Part shown: in pieces, positions 47,942-57,405 of the stretch
Numbering within the stretch: the first letter of the stretch is position 1
Layout of the letters: each line of letters opens with the position of its first letter
Source of the DNA: Erodium maritimum
Lineage: Eukaryota; Streptophyta; Magnoliopsida; Geraniales; Geraniaceae
Assembly (NCBI GenBank): GCA_963921825.1
Contig: OY997596.1
Span: 33,781,932 to 33,845,931, forward strand
Reading direction: 5' to 3'
DNA: 64,000 nucleotides
Position numbers and translations under genes: made by a program
Notes under the pieces: generated by a model
Database searches by the model: none
The model's input: only the letters and a program-made list of their open reading frames with translations
What the model was told of the DNA's origin: nothing

Positions 47942-49505
47942 TTTCACGCCCCGAATTCAGTAGGACCGAACTCGGAACGCGAATGGTGAAACAATAAAAA
48001 AAATTTCAAACATTTTAATAACCGCTTAAAATCACCACTTTGAGTTAAACAAAATAATATTTTACAACTTAAAAAGCGTACAAAACAAGCGGACAAAAAC
48101 CAAAGCGTACGTCGCTAAACTCCCAAAAAACCCGGACTCCCGCTCCCAGCTCTTCAAGCTTCGAGAGTTCCCCTAGTCCGCCTCGCGACTAGTACCTGTA
48201 GGAAAAGCAGCTAGGGGTGAGCGTTCGCTCACCACCACGGATACCAGACTGACTACGGCATACTAGCATAAATGCCGGAAACACCAACAACAAACAAAAC
48301 ACCGGGGACTACTATCCCTAAACTCAAATAACCCGACTGTCACACGACAACTGTTACTTTCCCCAACAAATCTAAACGCCCGTGCCCGTAATGTGAACCT
48401 GACACCGTAAGGACGACCTCAAAGCACACAACAACACAGAAGTGATCAAAGTCACGCAAACCACAACCACAAGGCTTAGCACTTTACCGATCACGAGCTG
48501 GAAGGTGCCACACACCTGACGGGGACCACAACCCTCTGCTCTTTACCGACCGCGCACCAGAGGGTACGACACACCCCTCGGGCATAAATCCAGCCTCAAC
48601 ACTTTACCAATCACGCGCCGGAAGGTGCTACACACCTACGGGGACCAAAACCCTCTGCTCTTTACCGACCACGCATTGGAGGGTACGGCACACCCCTCGG
48701 GCACAGCTCTAACCTCAGAACTTTACCGATCACGCACCGGAAGGTACGACGCACCTGACGGGAACCACAACCCTCAGCACCTTACCGACCGCGCACCGGA
48801 GGGTACGACACACCCATCGGGCATAGCTCAACAGTCATCACCAGAAAAATCACAATCACAACCAAATAACACACAATACCCCGCAAATAGAAAGAAAATA
48901 CGACAACACGACTAACTACCACTCGGCAAGTCAGTCAACAATACGGGTTCAACTCCCCACAAGCACTCATGGCCACCCACAAACACAAACAATTCAAACA
49001 ACCTACGGTCACAACCAAAAGCCACAAGTATTTCTAATGTTCGATACGTTCACTTATCCTATGACACCACTAAGTGTCGCATGCGTTTCTAATGTTCGTT
49101 ACGTTCACTGATCCTACGACACCCAAGTGCCACATGCATTTCTACTGTTAACTTTCCCTAGTCAGGGCCGAGATCCGGCTACTTTTCCCTACCTCGTAAC
49201 GCTTTCCCAAAATTCCACGCCCAAGCTCCGGCGTGCTCGCGATCACTCACCTAGCCTCCCCTTTCCGCGGTCGGCGGCACGATCTAACATGAACACAATT
49301 AAAACACTTTTTAAGTTCGCAGGCAAAGCTGAATTTTAATGAAATTGACGCCCAAATGCAACCCCAACAATGTCGATCACTCCCAAACTTCTCAATTACT
49401 CGACATTGTCAACAATGGGCCCGGAAAGGCCCTATTTGCCCGGCTCGACGAATCTGCCCGGGATCGGAAAACGCTCTTCTGGGGCTCCGAAAATGGCCAT
49501 ATTAC
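47942..49505 (-). repeat. Truncated LTR of a related Ty3/gypsy subfamily (element C)
   Basis: It starts TTTCACGCCCC (the usual TGTCACGCC with one change). It is colinear with 57406-59470 at its two ends (for example GTACCTGTAGGAAAAGCAGC, then TTTCCCTAGTCAGGGCCGAGATCCGGCTAC), but the body is clearly more diverged. Its middle carries a different minisatellite. Similarity stops near 49490-49505, so the U3-side part is missing. The flank before it is GGAAG. The far flank of the right LTR is GGGAG, not an exact duplicate. Confidence 0.75.
48480..48835 (-). repeat. Minisatellite of element C LTR, 120-bp unit x 3
   Basis: CTTTACC(G/A)ATCACGC recurs at 48482, 48602 and 48722, each with an internal half-repeat CTTTACCGACCGCGCACC(G)GAGGGTACG. 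It occupies the LTR position where element B carries its 47-bp array, so the arrays have been replaced rather than inherited. Confidence 0.75.
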
Positions 49506-50312
49506 CCAAATGGCCTTTTTCTAGCAAAGTATTACGGTGGCAGACCCCGTAATTTAGCTGAAGTTATTTATTTGATTTTTGATTTTCTTTTTATTAATAA
49601 AATGCATGAGATTACAGTTGTGCCCTTTTTGCACTTCAACAAAATTGCCTTGTCATCTTCGAACTATCCTTGTCAGCTCTTCAAATTATCCTTGTCAGCT
49701 TCAACTTCAAATTGAAACAACTTAAGTTAAGTTGTGTCGTTTTTCCCTCCTTCAATTCTATTTTCTTCTTCTTGTTCTTCTTCGACTCAAACCAAAACCC
49801 CCCAAAACCCAGAAACCTTCGACCCAACTGATCTCCAGCAAGGAATCGTCTCCGTTATTCTCCAGCAAGGTCGAAGGATTGAGTTCCAGTTTCCGGCCAT
49901 TGTCCACGAGCTACAAGTATTGTCGGAGCTGAGATGGTAAGTAAGCCCTAACTGTTCTCAGTTTCCATTCCCTGCTTGTGCTTAGATAGGCTGAAATTTG
50001 GGTGAAATTGTGTTTAATTGTCGTGTAGCTACGTTGAATTCCTGTTTGAATGTAGAAATTTAGGGGGGTTTATTCGTTATGCTTAGATACGGTTTAGGGG
50101 ATTTGTAGGTCGTAAAATCAGGGGTTGTTCTGGCTCGCAATCTGGGAGTTGATATTCTAGAATGAATTGTTAGGTCATTAAATTTATGGCGGTTATGGTT
50201 GGCAATCTGGGAATTAAAGTTCAATTTGAAATGAAGTGTGTTTATAGTTTTGCAGTTCAATTCGAAATGAATTGTTTTCTGTTATTGTAATTACTTGTTT
50301 GCACCCCACCAG
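49506..50312 (+). other. 5' region of the DUF1985-Ulp1 gene
   Basis: A T-rich stretch (49560-49730) leads to a possible first exon ending GAGATG/GTAAGTAAG (donor at 49937). An intron runs to the acceptor CACCCCACCAG at 50312. No frame through the exon joins in phase to exon 2 without a stop, so exon 1 is non-coding or damaged. Confidence 0.4.
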
Positions 50313-53300
50313 ACAAGTTTATCATCCCTAGAGAGTAGGCAAAACTCAAATGGTGAAGAAAATGAAAGTTCTAGGTCAACTTCCTTCGACGGAGAAATTC
50401 CAAGTTATGATGAGGGTGAAAGTTCAAGTGCAAGCCTAGATAATGCACGATTAGTCCAAATTGAGCTGCCGGAGTTTAAACCTATTTTGGCCGAGAATGA
50501 ACATTTCGATTGCAAGATATCAGTGAAGAGTCATGTAGGGGGAACTTTTAAGTTCATCAAAGGAGAACTTGAGAGGTTAAGTGATGATGAAATCCACCTT
50601 CGTACCCTTAAAAAAGCTCCATTTGGTCATTTGATGGACATCCAACCGACTGGTGACAATTCTTGTCAAATTCCTTGGTCTCTGTTAGTTCGACAAATTG
50701 ACTTGGACTGGTCGTCCGAAATCTGGTTCTTGGCCCAAGGAAGACCGGTCAGATTTTCTTTAAAGGAATTCTGTTTAATATCGAGGCTGAAGTGTGGAGC
50801 TTTTCCCGATGATAAACTTTTTAAAAAACAAATGAAGTCCAAAGTTTTGTCCTCGAAACACTTCCCGACACTAGATGCTAGTATGTTGACCTTAGAGAAG
50901 AAATTGACCCAGTTGGTTGGCGAACAAATGGAGGTTAGGCCTTCTACGAAGCCTAATTGGGATATTATTAGGGTTTGCTTGCTGTTGATCATCGGGGGAG
51001 TATTGATGCCATTGGACAGACGCTTCCATAAGCTGGATCACAAGTATTTGGCTTTAGTGGATAACTTGAAGATGTTCTACACATACCCTTGGGGTAATCT
51101 GTCCTTCAGTTATCTACTAAAACAGATAAAAGCAAAGAAGTTGAGAAATAAAATGTTGGTGGCTCAGAAGAACCCAAGAAATGAGAGTAGTATGACATAT
51201 GCCGGCTTCTTCCTTCCTCTCACAGTAAGTAACTAATCCTTCACACAAATATTTTTTTTAATATCGTAGTGTACATGATGTCGCTTATGATTTGTATCTT
51301 TTGTCATAGGTACTTGCATTTGAATGCATACCATCATTAGCAACGAAGTTCGCAACAATTCGTGAAGACTTCGGCGTAGACTTTCCTAGAATTTTAAAAT
51401 GGAAGACAACGTGGAGTAGAAATCCGTCTTACAGTGCTGTTAGGGAAGCACTCTTAAAAAGCTCACCGGAGGTTAGGAATTTAATTTTCATATAATATAT
51501 GCGTTTTCATATAAATTTTCCACGTATTAAACTTTATTCGTTTTTGTGCTCAGGAAATTGTAAGTCTGTTGGTCCCCACTGAGGAAGAAAAGAAGCAGCC
51601 TTGGATGGAAGAATTCGTGAACCAAGAAGAAGAACATCTGAATCCGTTGTTGGACAACATGGTGGAAAAGATGGAGCAAGGCTATGTTGTTTCATTTCCA
51701 GAAGATCAGACCGTCCATGTGGCACCGCCAACTCCACCAGCAGCACCAGAGGAGGTTCAGGTTCCTACGTCACACCCACAGTCCGATGATGGACTTTACA
51801 AGGATGTCATGGAGCAAATTGAGCTGCTAAAGAGCCAGGTCCTGTCAGTGCAGGCTGATGTGAAAAGTGTGTTGGAAGTGCAGAAGACACAATTTGAGGC
51901 GATCATGGGAGCTCTGTCAGCCCGACAACATGAAGACAGTCCATCAAACCACTTCCGAGCAGGTTCTGAAGCATCATTTCCTGAGAAGGACAAATAGAAG
52001 AACCAAGAAGATGACATGGACATGTTCGATAATGTGACGGGGGATGTTGGTGAGAAGGAGTTGAACCAAGAAGGTGTGGCCACTGGAGTTGAAGTGAACC
52101 AAGGAGAAGAAGTGCCCGAGGAGGAAATGGATGAGAACCAACAAGAAGTGGGAGTTCCCAATGGTGGAGAGGATGGAGAGGAAGTTGATGTTGTAAAAAT
52201 TGGAGTAGCCGTTGAAGAGGAAGTGAACAAACAACAAGAAGAAGAAGGAGTGGCAGCTGGACAAGAAGGTGTGCCCGCTGTAGTTGAAGTGAACAAACAA
52301 GGAAATGTGAATGAAGAAGTTAATGAAGAAGAGGAAGGCAATGAAGGGGAAGATGTGAATGAAAAGGAACAGTCCGTGGAGAAGGAAGTAGTTGAGGTGA
52401 ACCAAGAGGTCCATGAGCCGGCTGCTATTGAAAAGGCCAAGGAAATTCCAGCTAGAGTTACTAGAAGTAAGCGTCTTGCAAAAAAGGTGAAGTATAACAC
52501 AAAGAAGCCTGCCACAAGGGCCACAAAGAGGAGGGGGCTGCCACAAAGAATCCTGGCACAAGCAAGCGGAAGAGAGAAGAATGAAGATCGAGGAAAGTCT
52601 CGGCTCCTGTTATACACGAGCGGGACAGCGAAGCAACGAAGGAGAAGAAGAAGAGACTTAAAGGGAACTTAGAGAAGTTGAACCCTCTTCTTATGCCTGA
52701 TCAATCCACAACCCAGGTGTATAAGGATGTGATCGCAAAACTGAAGAGGAAGAAGATACCCTTATAGGAAATCCCAAAAACAACTTACAGAAAGGTCAAC
52801 TTGTCTTACTACACAACTCTCAGCGGGTCAAGCGAAAAGTTGAATGCAAGGGTAAGGTGGAAACTTAATTATTTGCATTGTTTTTAATTTAATTTAAATT
52901 TAATAAAATTACTTTCATGTATGCAGCACATGAATGATTGCCTGTATGGAATTAGAAAGCGGCAGGGGCGTTGCAAGAAGCACTATGCACAGAATGTTGT
53001 GGTGTTGGACGCAGAATTTGCAGATGCCGTTAAGGAAGGGCACGTGGCATGGAGTCAAAGTGAGAACCCCCAAGTAACAGATCGCTTAATGGAATACGTT
53101 AGGGGCGATCTTCCGATCTTTGCTGGTAAGGAATGGGCAGGTTGTGACAAAATATTTTTTCCTTTGCTGGTGGACGAAGTATCACAGCATTGGGTTATGG
53201 TGGAGGCGGACGTAACTCTCTGCAAGCTCATCATGTATGACTGCTATAGAACAGTTGTCCCGGATAATTCCATTTCTGGAGTGATGGAACCTTTTGTGGT

Positions 53301-53658
53301 GATGTTCCCACAAATTCTCATTGCTGCCAAGAATTTTCACGCGGAATTACTCTATTCGGGCACCAAATGGACGTGTGAAAGGCGGTCTGATTTGCCTCAA
53401 GCGGAGCTTAGGTATGGAATCTTCTACAAGTTTGCATGTTATAACATTTTATTGTTCTATAACTGTTACCCTTACTTAGTAGTCAGTAATTTGCATTTAT
53501 TGTGCAGAGGAGACTCAGGTGTTTATGCGCTGAAGTATTGTGAGCTGGAGCTCCAATCATTTCTGATCCCTATTTATATGCATCCAAAGTATGTCTCTGT
53601 TTACCGCTTGAAGATGTGTGTGGACAATGCAACACAATTCGAGAAGTTCTTGGATTAA
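50313..53658 (+). pseudogene. Transposon-associated DUF1985-Ulp1 (C48-type) protease gene, decayed
   Basis: Exons by GT-AG rules: 50313-51224, 51310-51471, 51554 to about 52855, 52927-53411 and 53508-53658. The N-terminal half (VRFSLKEFCLISRLKCG and DRRFHKLDHKYLALVDN) is a DUF1985 domain. A charged, repetitive Glu/Val/Asn-rich linker follows (52016-52400), then a basic RVTRSKRLAKK patch. The C-terminus is the Ulp1/SUMO-protease fold: FFPLLVDEVSQHWVMVEAD (His), KLIMYDC (Asp), LPQ (Gln-like), then GDSGVYALKY, where family members have DCG. The nucleophile is thus Ser instead of Cys. A TAG at 51995 and a frameshift plus stop near 52660-52770 break it. Such genes ride on Mutator-like and CACTA elements. 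Their function is unproven. Confidence 0.8.
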
Positions 53659-54300
53659 AAATGTGACTGAGTTTTCATATGATCATCGAGGATAAAACTT
53701 TACTGTTTCAATGACTGATAATTTGAATATTTGAGGTGGATTATAATTTGAATTGTACACTTTGATGTGAATTTTATTATTTTGGTGACCAAGATTTGTT
53801 TTAAATCTAAACTGCTTTCATGTATTAGTATAATGTTAGCCTTATGTTGAATGGATTGTATTGTTAATTGGTTTTATACTATTTTGTACGTTAGGTTTAT
53901 TTGGAAACTGAACATTTGAGGACAGATTTACGGTCGGAGTCTAATTCTGTTCCATTCTGGGACCATATTTCCAATCTGAACTGACAGTCTAGAACATATG
54001 TTTCTAGAATGGTTTTGAAGTCTAGAAAGTATATGACAAGTATGTATGTGAATTCTAGAATATATATTTCTAGAATGAATTTAAATTCTAGAATAATCAT
54101 TTCAAATTAATGAATCTATGTGGCAATCAGTTGTAATTGGATTGTGAACAGTTGTGTCTTGTCAAAGTAATTACAGTTATAGGGCCATGCCTATACATGA
54201 ACCGAAGAGTCTTTTGGAAGATGGGTGTAATTATCACTTGTAATAACTTTTTTAACCCAACTTGTCATGTCAAAATAAATTTTTGTAATCATGTAACTGC
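53659..54300. other. 3' flank of the Ulp1-like gene
   Basis: No ORF is supported. Around 53985-54095 the word TCTAGAA occurs six times at irregular spacing, giving a weak local repeat. Nothing else stands out. Confidence 0.4.
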
Positions 54301-54310
54301 TTTTCCTAGC

Positions 54311-54318
54311 CTATATAA
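54311..54318 (+). promoter_or_regulatory. TATA box before the acidic ORF
   Basis: TATATAAG within AGCCTATATAAGAAACC. The first ATG (54361) lies about 45 bp downstream, consistent with a start of transcription near 54340-54350. Confidence 0.5.
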
Positions 54319-54442
54319 GAAACCAATCTAGAACCCATGCAACCCACACTGAAAATCCATTATGCTTGGTAAAAGGTCTCTTCTTCTTCTTCCTCTTCGT
54401 TTTCGTTTGCAACCAACTCCCCCCATCTTCCAAGTTCCACCC

Positions 54443-54975
54443 ATGGACTCCCACCACCACTATCCCCACCACCCAACTCGCCAGAGGGTTGGTTGTTTGA
54501 CGAATCAAAACCAAGCCTATACCCCCATCACTCTCCCCCGTCTGCTGACACCAACATCAGTAGCAGTGACTCTGACGACGACGAATGTTGTAAACGGAAG
54601 CGTTCAGAGTCTGACTCGGACGCCCCCGAGGATGAGCCCTTATCCGGGGCGGAGGAGGAGGGGGACCCTGACGACGACCCAGAGGTACGGGAGAAGGAGG
54701 AGTCGTTCGAGTCGGACGACGACCCGTGGGCGGCTATGGAGGAGAAGGACTCCGACGACGAGGAGGACGAAGAGGAGCAGGACAAGGAGGACAAGGAGGA
54801 GAACAAGAAGGAGAAGGAGGCGAAGGACCCAGCACCAGCACCAGCAACACCAGCACCAGCCCCAGGCCCGCTGGAAGATGAAGAAGATGACCCTTATGAC
54901 GCCCTGTTTGTTCCTGCAAACCCGGCCGCCGACCCTTCTGAAAGTGTTGGCTCGAACTGGCCTTCTTGGGACTAA
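54443..54975 (+). CDS. Acidic low-complexity protein of unknown function (possible frameshift)
   Basis: The best frame (54493-54975) reads WLFDESKPSLYPHHSPPS, then SSSDSDDDECCKRKRSESDSD, a long Asp/Glu/Lys tract, then an Ala/Pro run. The ordered-looking end is PYDALFVPANPAADPSESVGSNWPSWD with a TAA stop. That frame has no ATG after its upstream stop near 54370. The ATG at 54443 (MDSHHHYPHHPTRQRV) is in another frame and would need a one-base shift near 54490 to join. An Arg-rich frame (54362-54979) overlaps completely and I regard it as the shadow. Asp/Glu-rich tracts with a basic KRKR patch suggest a nuclear protein, but no domain is recognised. It may belong to the transposon cargo around it. 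Confidence 0.45.
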
Positions 54976-55400
54976 CTAACTTCTTGTATAAGAAGTTAGT
55001 TAGTTAGTTATATATATATATATGCCAGTTCAGTTCAGGGTTTGTAGGGGCAGGGCCTCCTCCTTTTGGGAAGCAACTTATGTTCCATGTTTGTTGCTTT
55101 TGGAATGTTTTTTTTCCAGTGTGGAAGTTTGACTTTGAAGTAATGTTTGTTTTTGTTATCTATGAACTATCCCTGTTTTGTAGGCCTTATCAAATGGCCT
55201 TTGTCCAAATATATATATATGAATTCTAGTTTATGCCTTATGTATGATTTACAGTTTAGTTTTAGTACATGTAATTATCTGGAAAACATTTTCCAACCTG
55301 ACCTGCCAATCTGGTTGTTTGTGGTATCAGAATTATAATCCAGTCCGGAAAACATTTTCCAATCTGAGCAACATAAAATTGTAGCTACTTATCCAAGTAC
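54976..55400. other. 3' flank with a short (TA)n run
   Basis: A TTAG repeat and a TATATATATATATA run at about 55000-55023 follow the acidic ORF. No gene follows up to the gypsy remnant. Confidence 0.4.
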
Positions 55401-55518
55401 ATTCATTCATACATTCATACTAACCTACTTATCCAAAAACTGATAACAAATCCTACAACAACTAACATAATCACTGTTTTGCCTTTGTCTCTCTGAGCAT
55501 CCAAATCCAATTGTAGCT

Positions 55519-56022
55519 TCAGAATCCTTTCCTTATCTTGTTGTTGTTGTTCAAACACAATAGAAAGCTCAGCTTCCATCGTCGCCAGTAACAGTCGGTA
55601 TTGGCTCGACACTTCGCCAGCCAATCCATTCCCAAGACAACGTTACTGTCATTTCGTAAGTACCCTTCCCACGGACACAGGTACCAGCTTAGTTGCTGCC
55701 GAACTTCATGGAACCTCGCGGTCTCACTAAGACCTCGCTCCTCCACCGTTATCGTGCTTACCAACTCCGAACACACCCGAATCCTCGGGGTGAGGACTCG
55801 ATCCAGCATCAAGGCTCTTGAGCCCTCTCTCGAACCTCCTGTATCAGCTCGATTCTCTAACTTCGCAGGCGCGACAGCCCTTGTTAACACCACCCCACCA
55901 CCAACCGGCGTGTCCCGACGCAGGGGTGGACTCAACGGCTCTAAACTCAGCCCCAACCTCTCAGCACAACTCGACGAACAAACGAGTGTGATATCCCGGC
56001 ATCCAATGAAACTGACGCCCAA
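55519..56022 (-). pseudogene. Ty3/gypsy protease-region remnant
   Basis: The minus-strand frame contains ITLVCSSSCAERLGLSLEPLS near its start and VVLGMDWLAKCRANTDCYWRR near its end. These match the flanks of the retroviral-type aspartic protease in plant gypsy pol (compare VILGMDWMTTYRASIDCYRR in element A at about 12700). The catalytic DTG is not preserved in frame. No reverse transcriptase follows to the left, so the rest of pol has been deleted or replaced. Confidence 0.6.
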
Positions 56023-56039
56023 ATCGGAAAACGAACACC

Positions 56040-57060
56040 CACTCCATTAGTCACCCCGGTAAGGTCTAGTGCAATCCTCACACGGTCCTCTAGGCATTTA
56101 CTTGTAACTTTCCGCAACCAAACCAGTGTTCGCTACTCGTTCCTTGCGGGAACAGTAGTAAAGGGGATGAGCGTTATGCTCACCTCCACGGACACCTGTT
56201 CGATTATGGCATACTAGTAACACACTAAAGACTTACCGATCTAACCAGGGCAAACCACTACCTCAAAACCGGATGCCAAACGTCAAACTGCTCACGCCAA
56301 CAACACCTCAAGTACTCGCTTACGTAAGATAAACCTCAAGACGGGGATCATGCTCTCAGCTGAGCACACACCATTGCTCACACTATTAATACTTCAATTA
56401 TAATAATACATAAGCGAACCCTCAAATAAACCGCACAAACGCACACTAAGCCGCGCAACGACAAACCTAACCGTTCAACGAAACAACCATAAAACAATTG
56501 AATCCGGCTTATTGGACCATGCCGGCAACTGACCCGGGCCGTACCACCTTCCGGGCCGGCACACAAGTCGTGCCGTGCCACCTACCGGGCCGGCATGCCA
56601 AATGGGCCGTGCCAGCTACCGGGCCGGCACGCCAAATGGACCGCGCCACCTACCGGGCCGGCACGCCAAACGGGCCGTGCCCCATTCCGGGCCAAAACAG
56701 AGGCTCCAACCATGTTTTCTATCGGGCCGGTCCAAGACCCGTCCCGTAGCGGTGATGGTTTCGCACTACTTACACCCACTATGTCCACCCTAGGGTACTC
56801 GTAACTTTACCGGCTAATAGCGACCCGTACACAAGCACGTCGCAGACAACGACCACCAAACACATAACACAGTTACGACAAATCAAGACCGACCTCAAAC
56901 ACAAGCCAACACGGCCGAGTAACAACAATACACGCCCACCAGGCCAACCAACACCGAACCACGCCCACCGGGCCAATCAAAGTCAAACACAAACGCCCAC
57001 GGCGTCAATAAAAATCAAGACACGCGCACCGGGCCTACCAATTCCAAAACTTTCCCCTTT
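56040..57060 (-). repeat. Degenerate LTR-like sequence with GC-rich repeats
   Basis: GATGAGCGTTATGCTCACC and GGCATACTAGTAAC near 56165-56220 mirror the hairpin zone of the other LTRs. About 56510-56700 holds four or five units of a (G/C)GGGCCGGCACGCCAAATGG type, comparable in style to the GC-rich repeats in the element A LTRs. The ORFs here (56378-56804) are translations of these repeats. It is probably a third, older LTR inserted in or captured by the element B internal region. Confidence 0.45.
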
Positions 57061-57390
57061 TTATTTTAAAACCTCATACTTGACATCACGCAGTCACAAC
57101 ACGGTCCAGGCGTCCCCGAACTACGTTGTACCGACTTGATGTCAGCACCGTCACGTTCGACTACAGGAGCGCTCTTGAGTCGACCCGCGACAGCTTAAAA
57201 ACATTTCAAGCAACAACAACAATCAGCAAGCCAGCAATAAAACACTACACATACACACAAACACAAGCAGGACTCACAACACAACGGGTCTACACACGGT
57301 TCCCGACCTGCGTACCCAACGTACGACGGGACTTCACCGACTCGACTCTCCCCACCTAATTGACGTACAGTCCGAGGTGTGAAACCTCGA
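57060..57390 (-). other. Element B untranslated leader
   Basis: It shares colinear words with the element A leader at about 14630-15150 (CATC-CG-AGTC-CAAC, CCCCGAACTACGTTGTA, CGACTCTCCCCACCTAATTG versus CCAACTCTACCCACCTAATTG, and GACGTACAGTCCGA). It lies directly inside the 5' LTR and primer binding site. Confidence 0.6.
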
Positions 57391-57402
57391 GCTCTGATAC
57401 CA
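57391..57402 (-). other. Primer binding site of element B, initiator tRNA-Met type
   Basis: In element orientation TGGTATCAGAGC follows the LTR end by three bases, the same arrangement as in element A. Confidence 0.85.
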
Positions 57403-57405
57403 AGC

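Noticed and set aside
51796-52617. 273-codon Ser/Phe-rich minus-strand ORF
   Set aside because: Antisense of the Glu-rich linker of the Ulp1-like gene. The composition is a mirror artefact.
54362-54979. 205-codon Arg/Thr-rich ORF
   Set aside because: It overlaps the acidic frame completely. GAC/GAG/GAA-type repeats read one base off yield Arg/Thr/Lys, so it is best seen as a shadow, although it owns the first ATG. Kept only as a finding.
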